64,000 bases of DNA from Beverwykella pulmonaria (GCA_001599595.1 BCHH01000021.1:242287-306286); one strand, 5' to 3'; positions 1 through 13,675 are shown, counted from the stretch's first letter. Program-made: numbers and translations. The notes: generated by a model from the sequence alone, not told the origin.

Positions 1-21
1 CAAATAAATAAGCTTGTCTCA

Positions 22-3000
22 TTACTCACAGCTAGCTCTCTTCGCAACAATCGTACACGGCTCCTTCAAATGCCAAGATCGCAGCTTCTGCTCGCCCAGG
101 ATATCCGCCTGCAGTCTGGTCACAGTGCTGCTTCTCTCCCTATTACCTCGTTCTTCGCTTTCTGCTTTCAATATCTCTGTTTCCTCAACCGTAGCCCCAA
201 CCTCGAAGACCCCACTGCATAGCGCGACAATCCCGAGCTCCGTTTCCACAGTATCTCCAGGCTGGAGGACCGGAAGTTTGCGCTGCAAGACTCCACTCCA
301 TGAGAACCGTTTGTCTAAGTCAAGAGCAATGTTGTGTGGCAGGCCAGAAAGGTAAGGCTGTATTCGGAGAAGCGGTGAGATAGGATTCGGACTACGATTG
401 AGAACTTTTGTGGTAAAAATGAGGAAGTCGTCAACCTGAATCTCGAATTTTGTTCGACCAATTTGGCGCACGTCATCGCCTCTGTTTGGGTAGTCAGGTA
501 CAATGTGTGTCTCTATTGTCACGTCCTCCAATTTCATCGCTTCGACCATTCGTGACGAGAAGCGCATACCACGTAGCTCAATCTCTCCGTGGCGACCGTT
601 GCCTTCTTCTTTCCATGTGCCGCGGACGAGCTTGAGGAGTTCGTGGCGATACCAGAATGCTTCCCTGCTGGCGCGCTCAACTTCGGGAGAAATCTTGCTG
701 ACACTGACAACGAATTGACGCTGATTGGCGGGGTTGAGTGAGGGTATAGGTGCGAAGGGGTCGCTTAGATATAGTTTTGGAAGGACGATGACAATACGGT
801 TGATATGACCGGGCTGTATAACCTCATGCACTGTGTACGAGTTGCTCCAAGAGTCCTCGGTATCGTCCATGTTGGTAGGGGATGCGCGGACTTGAAGTGA
901 TATGGAAAGTGGATTAGGCCATGAATTTCGTAGATCCAAGAGAAGCATGCAGTATTCATCTCCATGAGCCTGCTTTTTGGTATCATGGAGGAATTTTTGG
1001 AAATCAGCATTGCTTTTATCGATCAAGATCGACGACGTAGAGAGAGACGCGGCCTGGATGGATGGGGAAGGTGCTGGCGGGTTAGACCACGCAAAATCCC
1101 CCGACAAGGGAACTATATCAGGTCGTTGTAGCTGGACGCTTGCATTGACAGTGATAGATATCGGAACGGACACCTGCCGTGTGAAGAATCGGTCCTGCAC
1201 TTCTGAGCGTCGTTTCCCAAGGTTGGCATAATCGAACTGAATGATAGCTTCGGTTAGACGAGTACGACCGATGACTTCGACCTCAAAAATTGCTTCATCT
1301 CCTGGCTTTATCATGATAGACTCTTCTTCCTCCTCCTTTCTGCACCAACGAAGCGGGGGGAAATGTGCAAGTTGAACCTCGAGCTCGTGCAACTCTGCGG
1401 GCGGAAGATCTTTGTTCGAAGTCGCTGCTTGGATTGCTACAGTTGCCGAATCTTGGAACGAAATGTGAACAAAGTCGACTGCAGTAGTCTTGGAAACATT
1501 TTTGAGGGTGATGGAGAATCGTTTTGTCTCTCCTTCTAAAACCATGAGAGCAGCTTGCGGGAGAGAAACGTCGCTGACGACTGCAATTGGCTGGTCTGGT
1601 ATGACACTGAATGTCAGCGATGTTGGCTTGGGGGCAATTGATGCATTTGAATCGGGGGATGTGGGAACCGCAGTTGCAGGTCGAGAAGCAGGGGCTTCTA
1701 GGCACGCCTTGAGTCCTATCTTCTTCATTTTCGAATCTCTTTCTGGCTTCCATGGGTCTGGGAAGATGGGAAATAGTCGTTCCCGACAGCCGCTAACTTT
1801 GATGTAGCATCCAATGATGGTCAAGATTCCCGTCGAGCGCGCCACTCCCATGAGAGGAAATTTTTGAGTTCGGTAAGGTCCCAATATGAACATCTCTTCG
1901 TGGCCCACGAATTCTACTCCATCTGCTGCAATTTTCAAAGAGTCGACTTCAAGCTCGAAGTCGTAGGGATTCTGAAGGGCTATCACGAATCGGTACTCCT
2001 CGTTGGCTACGAGTATAGTCTCGACAGCGGCGCTCGATGCAGGTTTCTTCAACCACGGATTATGAATGAAAGGTCCTGCTTTCACTAAAGAAGAGACATT
2101 TAGTTCGGCTGGGCGGTGATGGGTAAGTCGCAAAGAAAGAGGTTCTTCCATGATGAAGAGACCGCGAACGAGAAAGTCATCCCAATAATCTGTCTCAACA
2201 TGCTCTACCCCAAGCTTGTTCGCAGCCGTAACTGTTCGAGAAATGTTTGCAAAAAGTCGGACTTGCTCCTCCCGAGGCAAAGACACGAAAACATCCGTAC
2301 TGTTGGATTTGGGTGCCGTTCCAGGGCCAGCCATTCTGAGCAATAACGCTGTAAAATGAAGTAGACCGTTGAAATCAGGTAAGGCTTCGCAAAAGCTTAT
2401 GCATATGCGTAGGATATCTAACTTCAAGCTCAAACTTCCGAAGGACCTCAAAGACGAGATTCTTAGTATTTCCTCTACCACGGCTTCACTGGCTTTGCCA
2501 TTCGATGGTCCTGAGGTTTCTGGTGCATTCAAAGGCAACGTCCGAGACCCTAGTACGGAGCTCCTGGAGTCAGGTATGCCGTAAATCCGCCCAAGGAGAC
2601 CCAAAAATTCATTGATCCCATTTTCGATTTCTCCCTCTCCGAGGTTTAGAGCGCCAGCGCCAGAGGTGCCCCCACTAACCATATTAAGCCCAGCGAGGCC
2701 GGCAGCAGGATGTACGCCCATCTCAGCTGCACCCACCTTGCGAGCTTGGATTAGCCCTGGGATTAGGGAAGTGACGAATTCTTTCATCACGATAGCTTTT
2801 TTTCTTTGTAATCCCAAAGCGGATAAGACCGAAGCTACACCTGCCAGTACTACCACGCGATCGGTAGGACTTATTCCCGATGCTTCGGATTGTGCCGGTA
2901 GCGCACGAAAAAGCATAGTTGCTATATCGTTCCTGGTAGGGTTGACGCTGAGTCTGGGTACGGACATTCGCGGTTTTTGTCGAAAGGGCGTATTCTCGAC

Positions 3001-4684
3001 AAGATGCCGTAGCGCGTCCTCGTCCAAATAACCAGCAGAGAGGTTGATAGCGGCCAGCAACTTTGAGAAGCGTATCACACACTCGGAGAATGCCAACGGC
3101 GGGAGAGACTCGCCAGAAAAGTTTGATGCTCTGTTATAGATGTTTAAGATCATATTGACCAAATCAGGAATTAAGGAATTGAGGCTGTCAAGTGCAATCT
3201 CGTGGTTAGAGAACTTCGCAGGTAGTGTAGCGGCGACATCGGCTACGCTATTAGTCGGCGTATGCTGCGGAGACTTGGTGCCTGACGATTTATCGGATAC
3301 TGGATAGCATATTTGGGGTATCTACCAGCGATTAGTTCCCTGATCACCCTATGTGGAACATAACATACCTGAAAATCCATGCCCGCCCATGCAAAGAGTA
3401 AGAGACAAACCATGATATTTTCCAGCGCTTTCGCATGCCATAGATGATCACTGAATGCTCGAGCCCGCGTCGCACCTTCGGTGAGCTCCTTTAGAGCCTC
3501 GTGCCATTGTCCGGCACACATGAAAAGAGTCCCTATGACTATACTCACCCGTCCACGGCCTTTGTTTCGTGCTCGTTCTCCTACACCGCCAGAACCAAAG
3601 CCATGAAGAGACACTCTGTCGGCGCTGGGATCTCTCACGGCCGCTCTAGGCTTCGATGGGTTGCTGTTTGTTCGACTTAGTGTGTTTGCAGAGTTGACAC
3701 CCGATATCTCATCGAATGTAGTTGGAGGCGTGCGAGAGCCCTGAGTAGTGGGTGATGACGCTCTTGGATCTTCGGCCACCAACGGACCTCCCGGTGAAGC
3801 CGAAGGAAGAACAGGCATGGACATGCGATGTAAGTCTTTTTGAGATAATGGAACGGGAGACTCCGGTCGACTGCTGGTGGGTATCTGAGAGTTCCGGCGC
3901 GAGAGTTGGGGCCAAGCCGAGTCCGAGGTGGCCCAGCTAGGAGTGCTGTCTGCTACCCCATTCTGAGACGCCGGAGATGGGACCGTGGGCAGAGCCTGTA
4001 TTGATCTTGCTAGCGTGGTCAATTCTGCCAGGAGCTTGGAGGTAAGATCACATATGAACGTTTTCATAGTCGTGGTTTTGAGTTGCGCCACTGGTGGAAC
4101 GAGTAGCGTTTCCCCAGGAAGTCGACTATGACGGGTCTGTGAGACGGAATCGAAAATCATAAAGCTATGGAGATATGCTTTGGGAAACTGTTCGCGGAGG
4201 TCGTCAATCGCGGCTTGTATTTCATTCACTTCTTCGTCTTCTGACTCAGGGTTTTGAGGCTGGCCATTTGAGACTCCATTATCGGCACGTGACTTATCAA
4301 GCCATGAGTATTCGGTTGCATCGCCAATACCTATCACGAGCAGCGGTTCTCGAAATTGCTCGAATGGGGACAGCGAAAGTTGAGATGCTGGAGGTAAGGA
4401 TGTTGACAGGTCATAAAGAAGCGTCCCGCTCGGAAACGCTAGAGGAGAAAACATATCTGTGCGATGCCAAGATCAGTAAACGTTTACTGCGCATGTTTTC
4501 CCGAGTGGGTCGTACTCCTATCAGGGCGAGGATCAGGGCTGATGTCTCCCAGTCGAACCAGACATTGTGGCTGCAAAAGATCCACAAACGCTAAGAAACG
4601 TGAGCGCTTGATGCGGCCCACGGGGAGCAGGAGGGCCCGAATGCGCGCAGGCGCAATGGGGGAGAGAGGATCTGTTCTCGACAT
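22..4684 (-). CDS. trs120: TRAPPII complex subunit Trs120 (HypA/TRAPPC9 family)
   Basis: Large subunit of the TRAPPII tethering complex, which acts at the late Golgi in Rab11/Ypt31 activation and secretion (family knowledge; the Aspergillus homologue is HypA). Three exons on the minus strand: 4684-4516, 4456-3369, 3321-22, total 1518 aa, close to the usual fungal length. The first splice joins ..PDPRPDR to NMFSPLAFPSG, the family's conserved N-terminal block (PIAPARIRALLLPVGRIKRS at the start). The second joins ..WAGMDFQ to IPQICYP. Introns of 59 and 47 bp keep the frame. The middle of exon 2 (about residues 190-330) is Ser/Pro-rich and probably disordered; the C-terminal 900 residues look like beta-rich trunk. 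ATG 4684 is used: an in-frame extension upstream would begin with GTG. The CDS is complete, with its stop at 22-24. Divergent from the GHKL ATPase gene. Confidence 0.92.
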
Positions 4685-5576
4685 GACCACATCGGAGACA
4701 GGCAGACCAGGCTGGAGTCGTGTGGACGATGTTTACCGGAGCAGCGGAATGAGGTGGCTGGCTGAGATCATGGCGTGGTGAGGCAGCGAGTATTGCACAT
4801 TGATTTTCGTGGTGGTGATGTGTGAGATTCGAGGTGACATGGCAGTCAGGCAGGCTAAGCTATTTTTGCTTCTAGTGCCAAATGTGTTTATTCGTTGCTC
4901 CATGCCCACTCTTGCACATACCGAGACGACACGATGCCTTTTCGTTCTGAATTTAGCCATGTCCTTTTTAGGTACGTAGGTAAGACATCGCAAGCATCCA
5001 TTAATGCTTTTTGCCCTCTCACCGGAACTGCGTGGGTGGATGGGTTTTACACGCTGATGTAATGCAAAGCGGTGGCGCTAGCGTCAAACACACCCCCTAC
5101 TTCCAAATCGCGGTCCACCTGGGCGCCTCAACACCTTCCTCCCAATCTCAAGCACAGTGATCCGCACTGGGGATCTCCTTTCTCACATATTTGCATAGCA
5201 AGGGTATAGACGGTCAGCATCGGCGCATATTCTTCATCATTCCGTTCTTCCTTTCTGTGGACTCCTTCGCCACTAGGCTGCAAGCCGCACGTAATCGCAG
5301 TTCACCGCCTACACTGGAAGATACTCACTCCAGCACACAGTCACTTCTGGCAGATACGGAAGGGAAACTTGAGGCCAGACTGATTCTCTTGAATTCAACG
5401 GGATCCAACTGCGTGTTCCATCGGTACGGTTGCCAGCTGCATCTCTCTCTGCCGTGTGTGTCATCAGCGCCACAAACGGACGTAGAACCGTGAGAAAGAC
5501 TCACTCTTAGAGATCTGCTTCTTAAGAAACTTCGAACTTTGTTATCTAGATAGACTACAGACATCGTTTCATCACC
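4685..5576. promoter_or_regulatory. Divergent promoter region, trs120 / GHKL ATPase
   Basis: About 890 bp between two divergent start codons, so it should hold both promoters and 5' UTRs. Short open frames across it (for example 5191-5493) match no family I recognise. The ATPase start sits in a good Kozak context (caccATGG). No repeat or palindrome stood out. Confidence 0.55.
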
Positions 5577-8500
5577 ATGGCGGCGGTCGATTTTGCGCGG
5601 CTGCGCAACCAGACCATGGCAGATGGCCAAGACAGCGAGGTCACGGTCAACACACGAGCCCTAATCGATAAGGTCTTGGCCAGGTATAGTTCGGAACATA
5701 CAACATTGCGAGAACTCATACAGAATGCTTCCGACGCTGGAGCAAGTACGGTTGTTATTCGATACGATACCGATCCATCTCTCACCATACCTGCCCCGCA
5801 AAGCTCGGACAAGTCTGTACTTCTCAAACATATCATTCAGCACCACACCTTGAAGAGATTGATTGTGTCAAACAATGGGCAACCTTTTACCGCTGCAGAC
5901 TGGAGTCGGTTAAAATCCATTGCAGATGGGAATCCCGACGAGACGAAAATTGGTGCATTTGGCGTTGGCTTTTATAGCGTGTTTTCCGATTGTGATGAAC
6001 CTTTTGTTGTTTCCGGAAACAAAACTATGGCCTTTTACTGGAAGGGAAATACATTATCTACAAAGGTCGCGAGTTTACCTGGAGAGAACATCTCGTCAGA
6101 TACTACCTTCTCACTTGATTACCGACAGGCAAACTCGGCATCTCCGTCATTCAGCCCGTCGAAATTACCGGATCTCCCAACCCTATGTCAGTTTCTTGCA
6201 ACTAGCTTGACCTTCGTTGGCCTTCAGTCAATTGAACTTCATTTGGACAGCTTTAAAGTCGTTTCACTCGTCAAAAAGATGTCGCCTCCAGAGGATATCC
6301 GAGTTCCTCCAGAACTTAGAACAGAAACTGAAGGAGGTCTTATGCGCGTAACTCGAGTTTCCCGTCAGCACTCTCAGATTGATGCTGAGTGGTGCAACAT
6401 CATCGCCTCGGCTCAAGCCCCGCCGAAACGAGCTGCTGAGTTGGTTCAAACAGAGGTGAAGAATGCAGGGACTACCTTGAAGAGTTTCTTCTCAAAGTTC
6501 TCTGCATCGGCAACGCATACGCCGGTCAAAGTCAACAAACCATTACCTCCAGTGGAAAAGAGTTTTGCTACAGGCGACGACATTTCTGGAGACTCCAAAG
6601 GGGTAATATTCCTACAAGTATGCACAGTCGAGGTCGAAACTCGTGTTTCCCGGAGTTTCTCAGCCGAGATCGAGCGAGCGACGAAGAAACCACCACCGCG
6701 GAAAACCAAAGTCGCTCTTTTGACATCTCCGTACCACGATCCCTCGGCGTCTTTATCAATTGGTTCCGGTAATACGGCTGATCTTGCATCGAAGATATTT
6801 GCCGAAGTTCTCCCTACGAAAGCTGGCAGGATTTTCATTGGATTCCCCACGGCACAGACAACTGGGTTCCTCGCCCACGTCTCAGCACCGTCACTCATTC
6901 CTACCGTGGAGCGTGAGAATATTGACATGAACGCTCGGTATATATCCACCTGGAACGTGGAACTGCTACGCGTAGCCGGGCTGGCATGTCGCATTTCCTA
7001 CATGTCAGACATGGCAGAGATCCAGGCAAGAGTGACCAAGGACTCAATAGCATTACTCATTCCTCGGGCAGTATATGTCTTCCAGCAGTATACCGCAAAC
7101 GCATCTCATCCTTCCACCCTACTTGGAGAAAAGATTGAAGAAGCATTTTGGAACTCGTCGAAGGAGAGATCCATTGAAATCCTGTCTTCAAATGGCGTCA
7201 TGTCCAGTAAACATGTCCGAATGCCCGCGGAAACTTTAAGCTTCCTAGGAGATGTCCCCATGGTCCCCCAAGAGCTTGCAACGGGGGCCGTTTCTTTCAT
7301 GATGAATCTGCATAACCGGGGATTTATCTCAGAGTTAACGATGGTGGATATCAAGAATGGGCTTGAGTCCCGTGCCTTGAGCGAAGATGAGCTGGTCGAA
7401 TTTTTAAAATGGTGTGGAGACAAAATGGAGAGCAGAGAAATTGATACAGCCGGAATGCGTACTTTGTTCGAAATTACAGTTGCCAACATAGAAATCGATT
7501 CGGAGAAGAAGTCTGGTCGCATCCTCGCTCTTGGGGATCTGACTTCGTACATCAACACGGCTAGGATTAACCCAACGTTACCAGTACCTCCCGACACAAT
7601 TCCTTTTGCCTTCTCGAAAGGGATTTCGCCAAAGCGACTTCAAATGTTCGGCTGGCAGGAATTGTCTATAGTGCGCTGGCTTCGATTTATGACAACAGCA
7701 CCGCAGCTTCAGAGCCTCACAACCTCAGATAAACTTGCCTCACAGGTCCTTAGTTTGACAGCGAAATGCTGGGATCAACTTGACGGTGCCTCAAAGGAAG
7801 CTGTCATCAATCTACTAACTCCACACCCTATAATGCCTACGAAAATGGGCATGCGTCGACCTGAAGAATCTTATTTTCCCAGTGTCAAATTATTCGAAGA
7901 CTTGCCTACTGTCATACCATTTCCGGGTTCAAAAGAGAAACTTCTGCAAGCGCTAGGCGTACGGAAGACAGTGGATCTTCCCATGGTTTTCAGTCGTATG
8001 GCAAACAAAGGATCTGATGAGAAGTCTGAAAAGAGTCCGTGGAACCATGGGGATCTAATTCGTTATTTTGCCTCTGTCGTTGATGAGATACCAAAGAAAG
8101 ACCTTGATCGCCTGCGACAGACGCCCTTTTTGCCTGGAGAAGGTTCGTCGGTCACACGTGGTCAGCTGTTCACAGCTCAGGATCTCTATGCACCAGACCA
8201 ATCGATACTCTCGCTGGGACTTACTCAGGTGAAATTACCATTTGAGTTTCGAGCAACTTCAAAGGAAGGGACATTGTTACTACGCTTAGGCCTGAAGCAG
8301 TGGCCTGACTCAGCCACCATCGCAAGAATCCTGCAGCGCGCCGGGCAGACTAACGATAAACAACTCTACACATTGGCAATGGAGTATTTCCTCCTGAATT
8401 ATCATCGAAATGGGTACATTGGGGAACTGAATCAGCTTGCTTCAAGCTCAATTCCCATTCTGCCGACGGAACAGGCACCTTTTCCGACACTCGTAGGCCC

Positions 8501-10799
8501 GTTCCAGTGCTTCACCAACGAGCACGCGGCCTGTTTAGGTTATGCAATCTTGAGGGCCGATCTGCGGCCGCACGCTGACAAGTTTGGAATACGTCGTGAT
8601 CCGGACATCAAAGACTGCATACAGAGATTACTAAAGTCCCCCCCAAAGACCAAACTAGATGCTGAAATGCAGTATGCCTATTTCGCCAATCGTTCTGCCG
8701 AGCTTGATCAGCACCGAGCTCTCCTGCACGATATCTCGGTCGCAAACATTGTCCCCGTCTTCCGGAAGTATTATCTAGATCCGAGTTGTGCAGGTTTTGA
8801 AGACCGCACGAGGCGCCAAACAGGGAAAACTGAAAACCGAGTTCATCACTATGATCCGCCCGAGAATGTCTTTGTTGGTAGAGATCAAGAGTGGAGAGGC
8901 ATTCTTGATTACGTACAATATGGCGCAGAGGCCACAGCCTTTCTCCTCAAAGTTGGCGCGAAACATGAGCCTAGTAGTCTCGATCTTGCAGCTCTCTTGT
9001 GCAGGAGTCCGTCTCGATTTCTGAATACAATTGGGCAAGAGCGGTACCTTGAACTTCTTCGAAAACTAGCTGGGCACGCCGAGACACTGTGGAAGGACAA
9101 ATCTCTTGTCAAGACGCTGACCGCATCAAGTGTCCTTCTTGGCTACAGAGATATCAAAGAGGAGGGCAAGAAGCTCATTTCGGTCGAGGACGATATATTC
9201 GACGATTTGGAAGATGTTGACATGCATCGAGAGTGGTCACTGAACAAGCCGAATGAGATTGTGATCATCGATGATGTCAACTTCTTAACGAAATTTCGAG
9301 ACTTTATTATTTCAGCGCCCCAGGAGGAGCTGCTGGAGGAATTTTACGCGCGATTCGGGGTCAAGAAAGTTTCCGAGCTTGTCAAAACAGACCGCCGCAT
9401 TGGTGTAATGGCACGGGATCAATCCCAAGCGATCAAGCTGCGCAAGGACATTCTCGAGCGTGCACGCCTGTTCCTACACCAATACGAACGCGATGCATCA
9501 TCGAAGAGTATCCGTCACGACGCAAAATGGCTGAACTCGAACCTTACAGTTCAATGTGTATCTGACATTTCCATTCGCTATAGTCTTGCGGAACGCAACG
9601 TTGCTACGTCATCTAAGAGGACAGCTGCTATTGCAAAGGTACGCGGCGTCGGTTATGTACTGAACATTACGTCGAAATATGATGTCTTCGAAGTCTCCAG
9701 TGAGCTTGTTCAGCTACTCGTCCATCGTCCGAAGCAGAACGATGCAATTGCTTTGAGCGTTGTGCTCACCGAGTCTTTGCGCAAGCTACAGGAGAAGGGC
9801 ATCAACGTTGAGCGCATTCTGCGACGGAAGGAGTACGAAAGCCGTGTCGCAAAACAACTGGAGCTGGAAAAGGAGCACGAGGAACAGCAACGGTTGGCCG
9901 AGCAAGCTAAGCAAGCCAGATCTGGCGTCGCCCAAGCTGAAGAACCCCCGACTCCTCATACACCGGAGAAAGTGCCACAGATGCCTGGTTCCTTCGGCAG
10001 CCCTGAAAATATGGAAGTTGCTGACAACACCAAACCCCTAATTGAGAAAGGCGTGCTCAACAATTGGGCCAAGAAGCTCGGGTTCAAGAATACACCCAAT
10101 CCCGCCAATACCGACGGTCCTCAAATCAGCCGAGACCTGCAAGCGACAAAGTCGAATATCGCAAATGCCATCAAGGAATGTCGACCAACAAATATGCAAG
10201 CCATTAACAGCAAACATCACCAAGACCCAACGGAGCTGGATAAAGGAGGCTACTGTAACGGCGAACAGTGGGAAAACCTTTACAAAGCGTTCTCCACCCC
10301 GTACTCCGGGCGGCATGTCGACATCTACTATGGCAAGACCCAGGCGGAGAATCCCAAGGAACTTCAAGGAGTGTTAACGTCTTTCCTCCCGTTGATATTC
10401 GGCTTGACGTCCATCTTTGGTGTTAACCCTGCCGCTGTCAACATTTTCTTAGACAACAAATCGAATACCGTTGCTTTCAACTTAAGCGGAAGTCTTTTCT
10501 TCAACTTGGCCTGGTTCATTTCTTTGCATTCCGCAGCGTATGGGACAATAGAAGGGAGGTTTACAGCTCTCGATAGCTGGTTTTTCACCTACTGTCACGA
10601 GCTTGCGCACAACCTTGTCAGTGACCAGTAAGTCTAGATCTTAGTCCATGTCCCTTCATATCTCAATACATGCTAATCTTGATGTAGTAATGCACGACAC
10701 AGCTGGTATCAGCAGCAGATTGCCATTGAATACAGTCAAAAGTATAGATCTGCACTGTCTGGATTTCTTCAAGGGATGATAAACACAAAGGAGGATTAG
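5577..10799 (+). CDS. GHKL/HSP90-like ATPase of the fungal DUF3684 family (sacsin/NOV-like N-terminus)
   Basis: Two exons, 5577-10627 and 10688-10799, giving 1720 aa. The N-terminal 250 residues are a GHKL (Hsp90/sacsin-type) ATPase fold: N-box ELIQNASDAGAS at about 46-57 and the glycine box IGAFGVGFYS at about 125-134. The long middle is unassigned. A charged coiled-coil-like stretch lies at about 1415-1450. The extreme C-terminus contains CHELAHNLVSD joined by a 60-bp intron (10628-10687) to HNARHSWYQQQ, so a zinc-protease-like HELAHN motif plus a downstream His is completed only after splicing. Fungal proteins of this kind are annotated as DUF3684 or Hsp90-like ATPase; their function is not established to my knowledge. 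ATG 5577 has a strong context. Confidence 0.85.
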
Positions 10800-11576
10800 T
10801 GATAATTGTAGTCTTGCCCCGAGAAGCGAGCGGGCTTTTGCATAGGGTTGGTGCATTGTTCTTTATTCAAGCGCTCATTAGATAGGTGTTGCATTGGGAT
10901 ATATCGCATTCGATAGATATGCTGCATTTCTAAGATTGGTGAGCCAGCGTAGCTGGGAACTAGCATGCGGTCTTTTTAGCAATCAGGACTATTCTCATTT
11001 CGTATCCGTCTGGTTGTTGTTCCGCAAGCTCGTGGTCATATATACCAATTCACTGCAAAATTTCAGTGCTGCTTTTTACCCCTTTTACTTTGGCATAGAG
11101 CAATACTTCATCGGCCTCTTAGGTCTAATGCCAGAACAGCTTGTATCTGTTCCCGCAAGGAAAGCAGTAACAGGTCTATACTCGACTGCAATTTTCAGTC
11201 GTCATTATACTTCACTTAATCTGACGCAAAACATGTGTTCACCAGTTGTGCAAGAGCTCAGTCTCTAGAGTGAGCGCTGCTTTTTGTTCATTGCGAACAC
11301 CAAACTTTCCATCCTTCTCATCCCGCTACTTTTCGCAGACATCTTTAATCATCTCCGTCTTCATATCGTATGAATAACTCTGCCTTTATTATTGTAGCTC
11401 GAGTCGCGCATCTTAAGGAATTCATTCATGAGTTAGTATGAATGTTTTTATTCTCTTTAGGGCTTTGTTGGCAAAGATGGCGAGGTGAAAGGCTAAAAGG
11501 GGAGAAGGAGGCTGTAGGCTTATCTATATACTTGATCTATTATAAGAAAGGCTTCATGTTGTCCTTGAGTCTATCT
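10800..11576. other. Intergenic, convergent 3' ends
   Basis: Lies between the 3' ends of the GHKL ATPase and dihydrodiol dehydrogenase genes. The 124-codon open frame at 10894-11268 starts at TTG, has no ATG in a useful position and shows no family resemblance. I see only AT-rich 3' UTR-like sequence. Confidence 0.5.
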
Positions 11577-13108
11577 CTAAGCGCCATTGCCCTCCCATTC
11601 CACGCTCTCTAGTTTTTCCGCATACCTCAGTCCGCCCTGCGCCCTCACCACATCCATAACATGCATGACCTCCACCATCTCTGCCCAGGGTATACCATCG
11701 CTCTCTAACTTCCCATCCCTCACACACCGCGCGCACTCGTCCGCCTCCCAGAACATCCCATGTCCGCCGCCGGGAACCTCATGCGTAATCGTCTCACGTT
11801 TAAATGTAGCAAGCGTACCGCGAGAAGCGGAGAACGCGGGGATAACCGTGTATGAGGAGGGGCGGAATGGGGAGGAGATTGTCATGTCGCCGTGTGTACC
11901 TTGGATGCGGATCGGATCGCTGGGAGGGGTGGAGGCGTCGTTGGAGACCTGCTTTACATCAATATTGCATTTTTCGCGCATCTCGCTTTAAATACAGAGG
12001 GCTTACGCGAATGTTGGTAGTAGCAATGCCATGAGCCCCGTTCGGCGGAAACGAAAGCAGCATACTCGTCATCTCGTCGCAGCCGGTAGCTTCGTACTTC
12101 GTCATCGCGGAGGCAACGGTAGGAGACCCGCGCTCGTTTGCTGGCACAATGTGGTACAGGATTTGGAAGAGCCAGGTTAGGGAGTATATTCCCACTGTGC
12201 CCATTAACAACCTTCTTCACTTTCTCGTCCGTCTCTTACGATGGAAGAAGAAAAGGAGTAGGGGAGGGAGGGAAGGAAGGACAATGAAGACATACAATCC
12301 AGTAGCGCACCCCCGGCAAGATCCATATTCACCATGCGGTGCTCCGTCCCAAATACTTTCTCTACGTCGTTCCAGAAAGACGTATCGGCCCAGACGCGTT
12401 TCACCTCGCCCAGCTTTCCTTCTTTGATGAAGTTTCTAATCTCTATCGCTGCAGGAAAGAATCTGCACAGCGAGTTGGCAACGTTAGTGCAGTTCTTACA
12501 AGGGAGAGGAGGAGGTACACGTGTTGTAAGCGTGATATACTCCAGCGATTTGCAGCAAGTGGCATACTGACCTTGTCCACACCGCCTCCATGAGGAATAA
12601 TCCCTTCTCTTTGGCAATCTCCGTAAGTATTTTCGCCTGGGCAGCATTCACAGTGATGGGTTTCTCTATTAGTACATGCTTGCCAGCTTCAAGGCACAGG
12701 CGTGTGTTGGCATAGTGATGTGAGTGCGGCGTCGCTACATAGATAATATCGACATCTTTGTCCGCAACAAGGGATGCGTAGTCGCCGTACGCTTTCGCCG
12801 TCTCCGGAGCTCCAACCTCAGACAAGAATGTCTGAGCACGAAATGCGGATGTGGAAGATGCGGCGGCTACGAGGGAATGGGCGATATCTGAGACGTTGCG
12901 CGTGGAGGGGTCGATGAGGAGGTCCTTCGTGAATGCTATGTTGTTATGAGCATAAACTCGACAAGAGAGAGTTGTGCAAGACTGGATGTACTCTTTGCTA
13001 TTCCCCCGGTCGCTAGACTTTGATGTTAGTAAAGCTACAACATGCGCATGTTACTTCAGCTCTCATACCTAAGATGCCCCACCGGAGAGTGAACGGCTTA
13101 GAACTCAT
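11577..13108 (-). CDS. Gfo/Idh/MocA oxidoreductase: dihydrodiol / D-xylose 1-dehydrogenase (NADP+) type
   Basis: Predicted cytosolic NADP-dependent sugar or trans-dihydrodiol dehydrogenase of the Gfo/Idh/MocA family. Six exons: 13108-13069, 13012-12992 (only 21 nt), 12935-12572, 12462-12296, 12194-12007 and 11951-11577. This gives 384 aa, or 383 if the last acceptor is the adjacent CAG. Splicing reconstitutes family motifs: the N-terminal nucleotide-binding turn [17 protein letters not shown] spans three exons; then [15 protein letters not shown] (the EKP motif), [32 protein letters not shown]. Every junction keeps phase. Substrate cannot be told from sequence; family members act on xylose or on trans-dihydrodiols of aromatic compounds. 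Introns are 56, 56, 109, 101 and 55 bp. Confidence 0.88.
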
Positions 13109-13675
13109 TTTGAGGAGTTCGATGTTTTGCTACGAACTATAGTTGTGATAGAAGTCAGAGAGTTTAGTATTCTACTTGTGTGCTCTTTGTATGTTATAAC
13201 AAAGACAAGAAAATTCTTCCGGAAGTACATATATACGCTTGGTGTTCCCAGTACCCGGTTCAAAGATGATGTCGCAGTAGGATAAATTAGGAGTCACGTG
13301 GGAGTGTGGGACCCCGCAGTTGCCCATGTCAGATTATGTGTACACGAGACCACTGAGAGGAGGGAATGGAAATGAAGTAACGACATATGAAATGGGATAT
13401 TACCAAGAGTAACGTCGTGAAAATCTTGTCCGGGCTCATGCTCAGGAAAGAAAGCCATATACCAGAAGGTAAATTAGACGCGCGGACATTACATATCGTA
13501 CATTGTCGATTGCGCAAATATATACACCACACAAATCTTGATTGGGCTCTCAGAAGCCTTTATGCAGCCTTTCTATCCCAATGCACCCCTAATCCACAGT
13601 CATACTACATCGTATTCGAAAGCACAATGCCACCTTTTCGTGACATCCAATTCACCATTGGAATCACTGTTGTGT
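13109..13675. promoter_or_regulatory. Intergenic: promoter of the dehydrogenase, 3' flank of the carrier
   Basis: 567 bp. It should contain the dehydrogenase promoter (minus strand) and the carrier's 3' UTR. The open frame 13387-13713 runs into the carrier's last exon on the opposite strand and resembles nothing. Confidence 0.45.

Noticed and set aside
2612..3031. 139-codon plus-strand frame opposite trs120
   Set aside because: Shadow of the conserved trs120 exon on the other strand.
10894..11268. 124-codon open frame with hydrophobic character on the plus strand
   Set aside because: It begins at TTG, has no useful ATG and resembles no family; it lies in a convergent 3' region.
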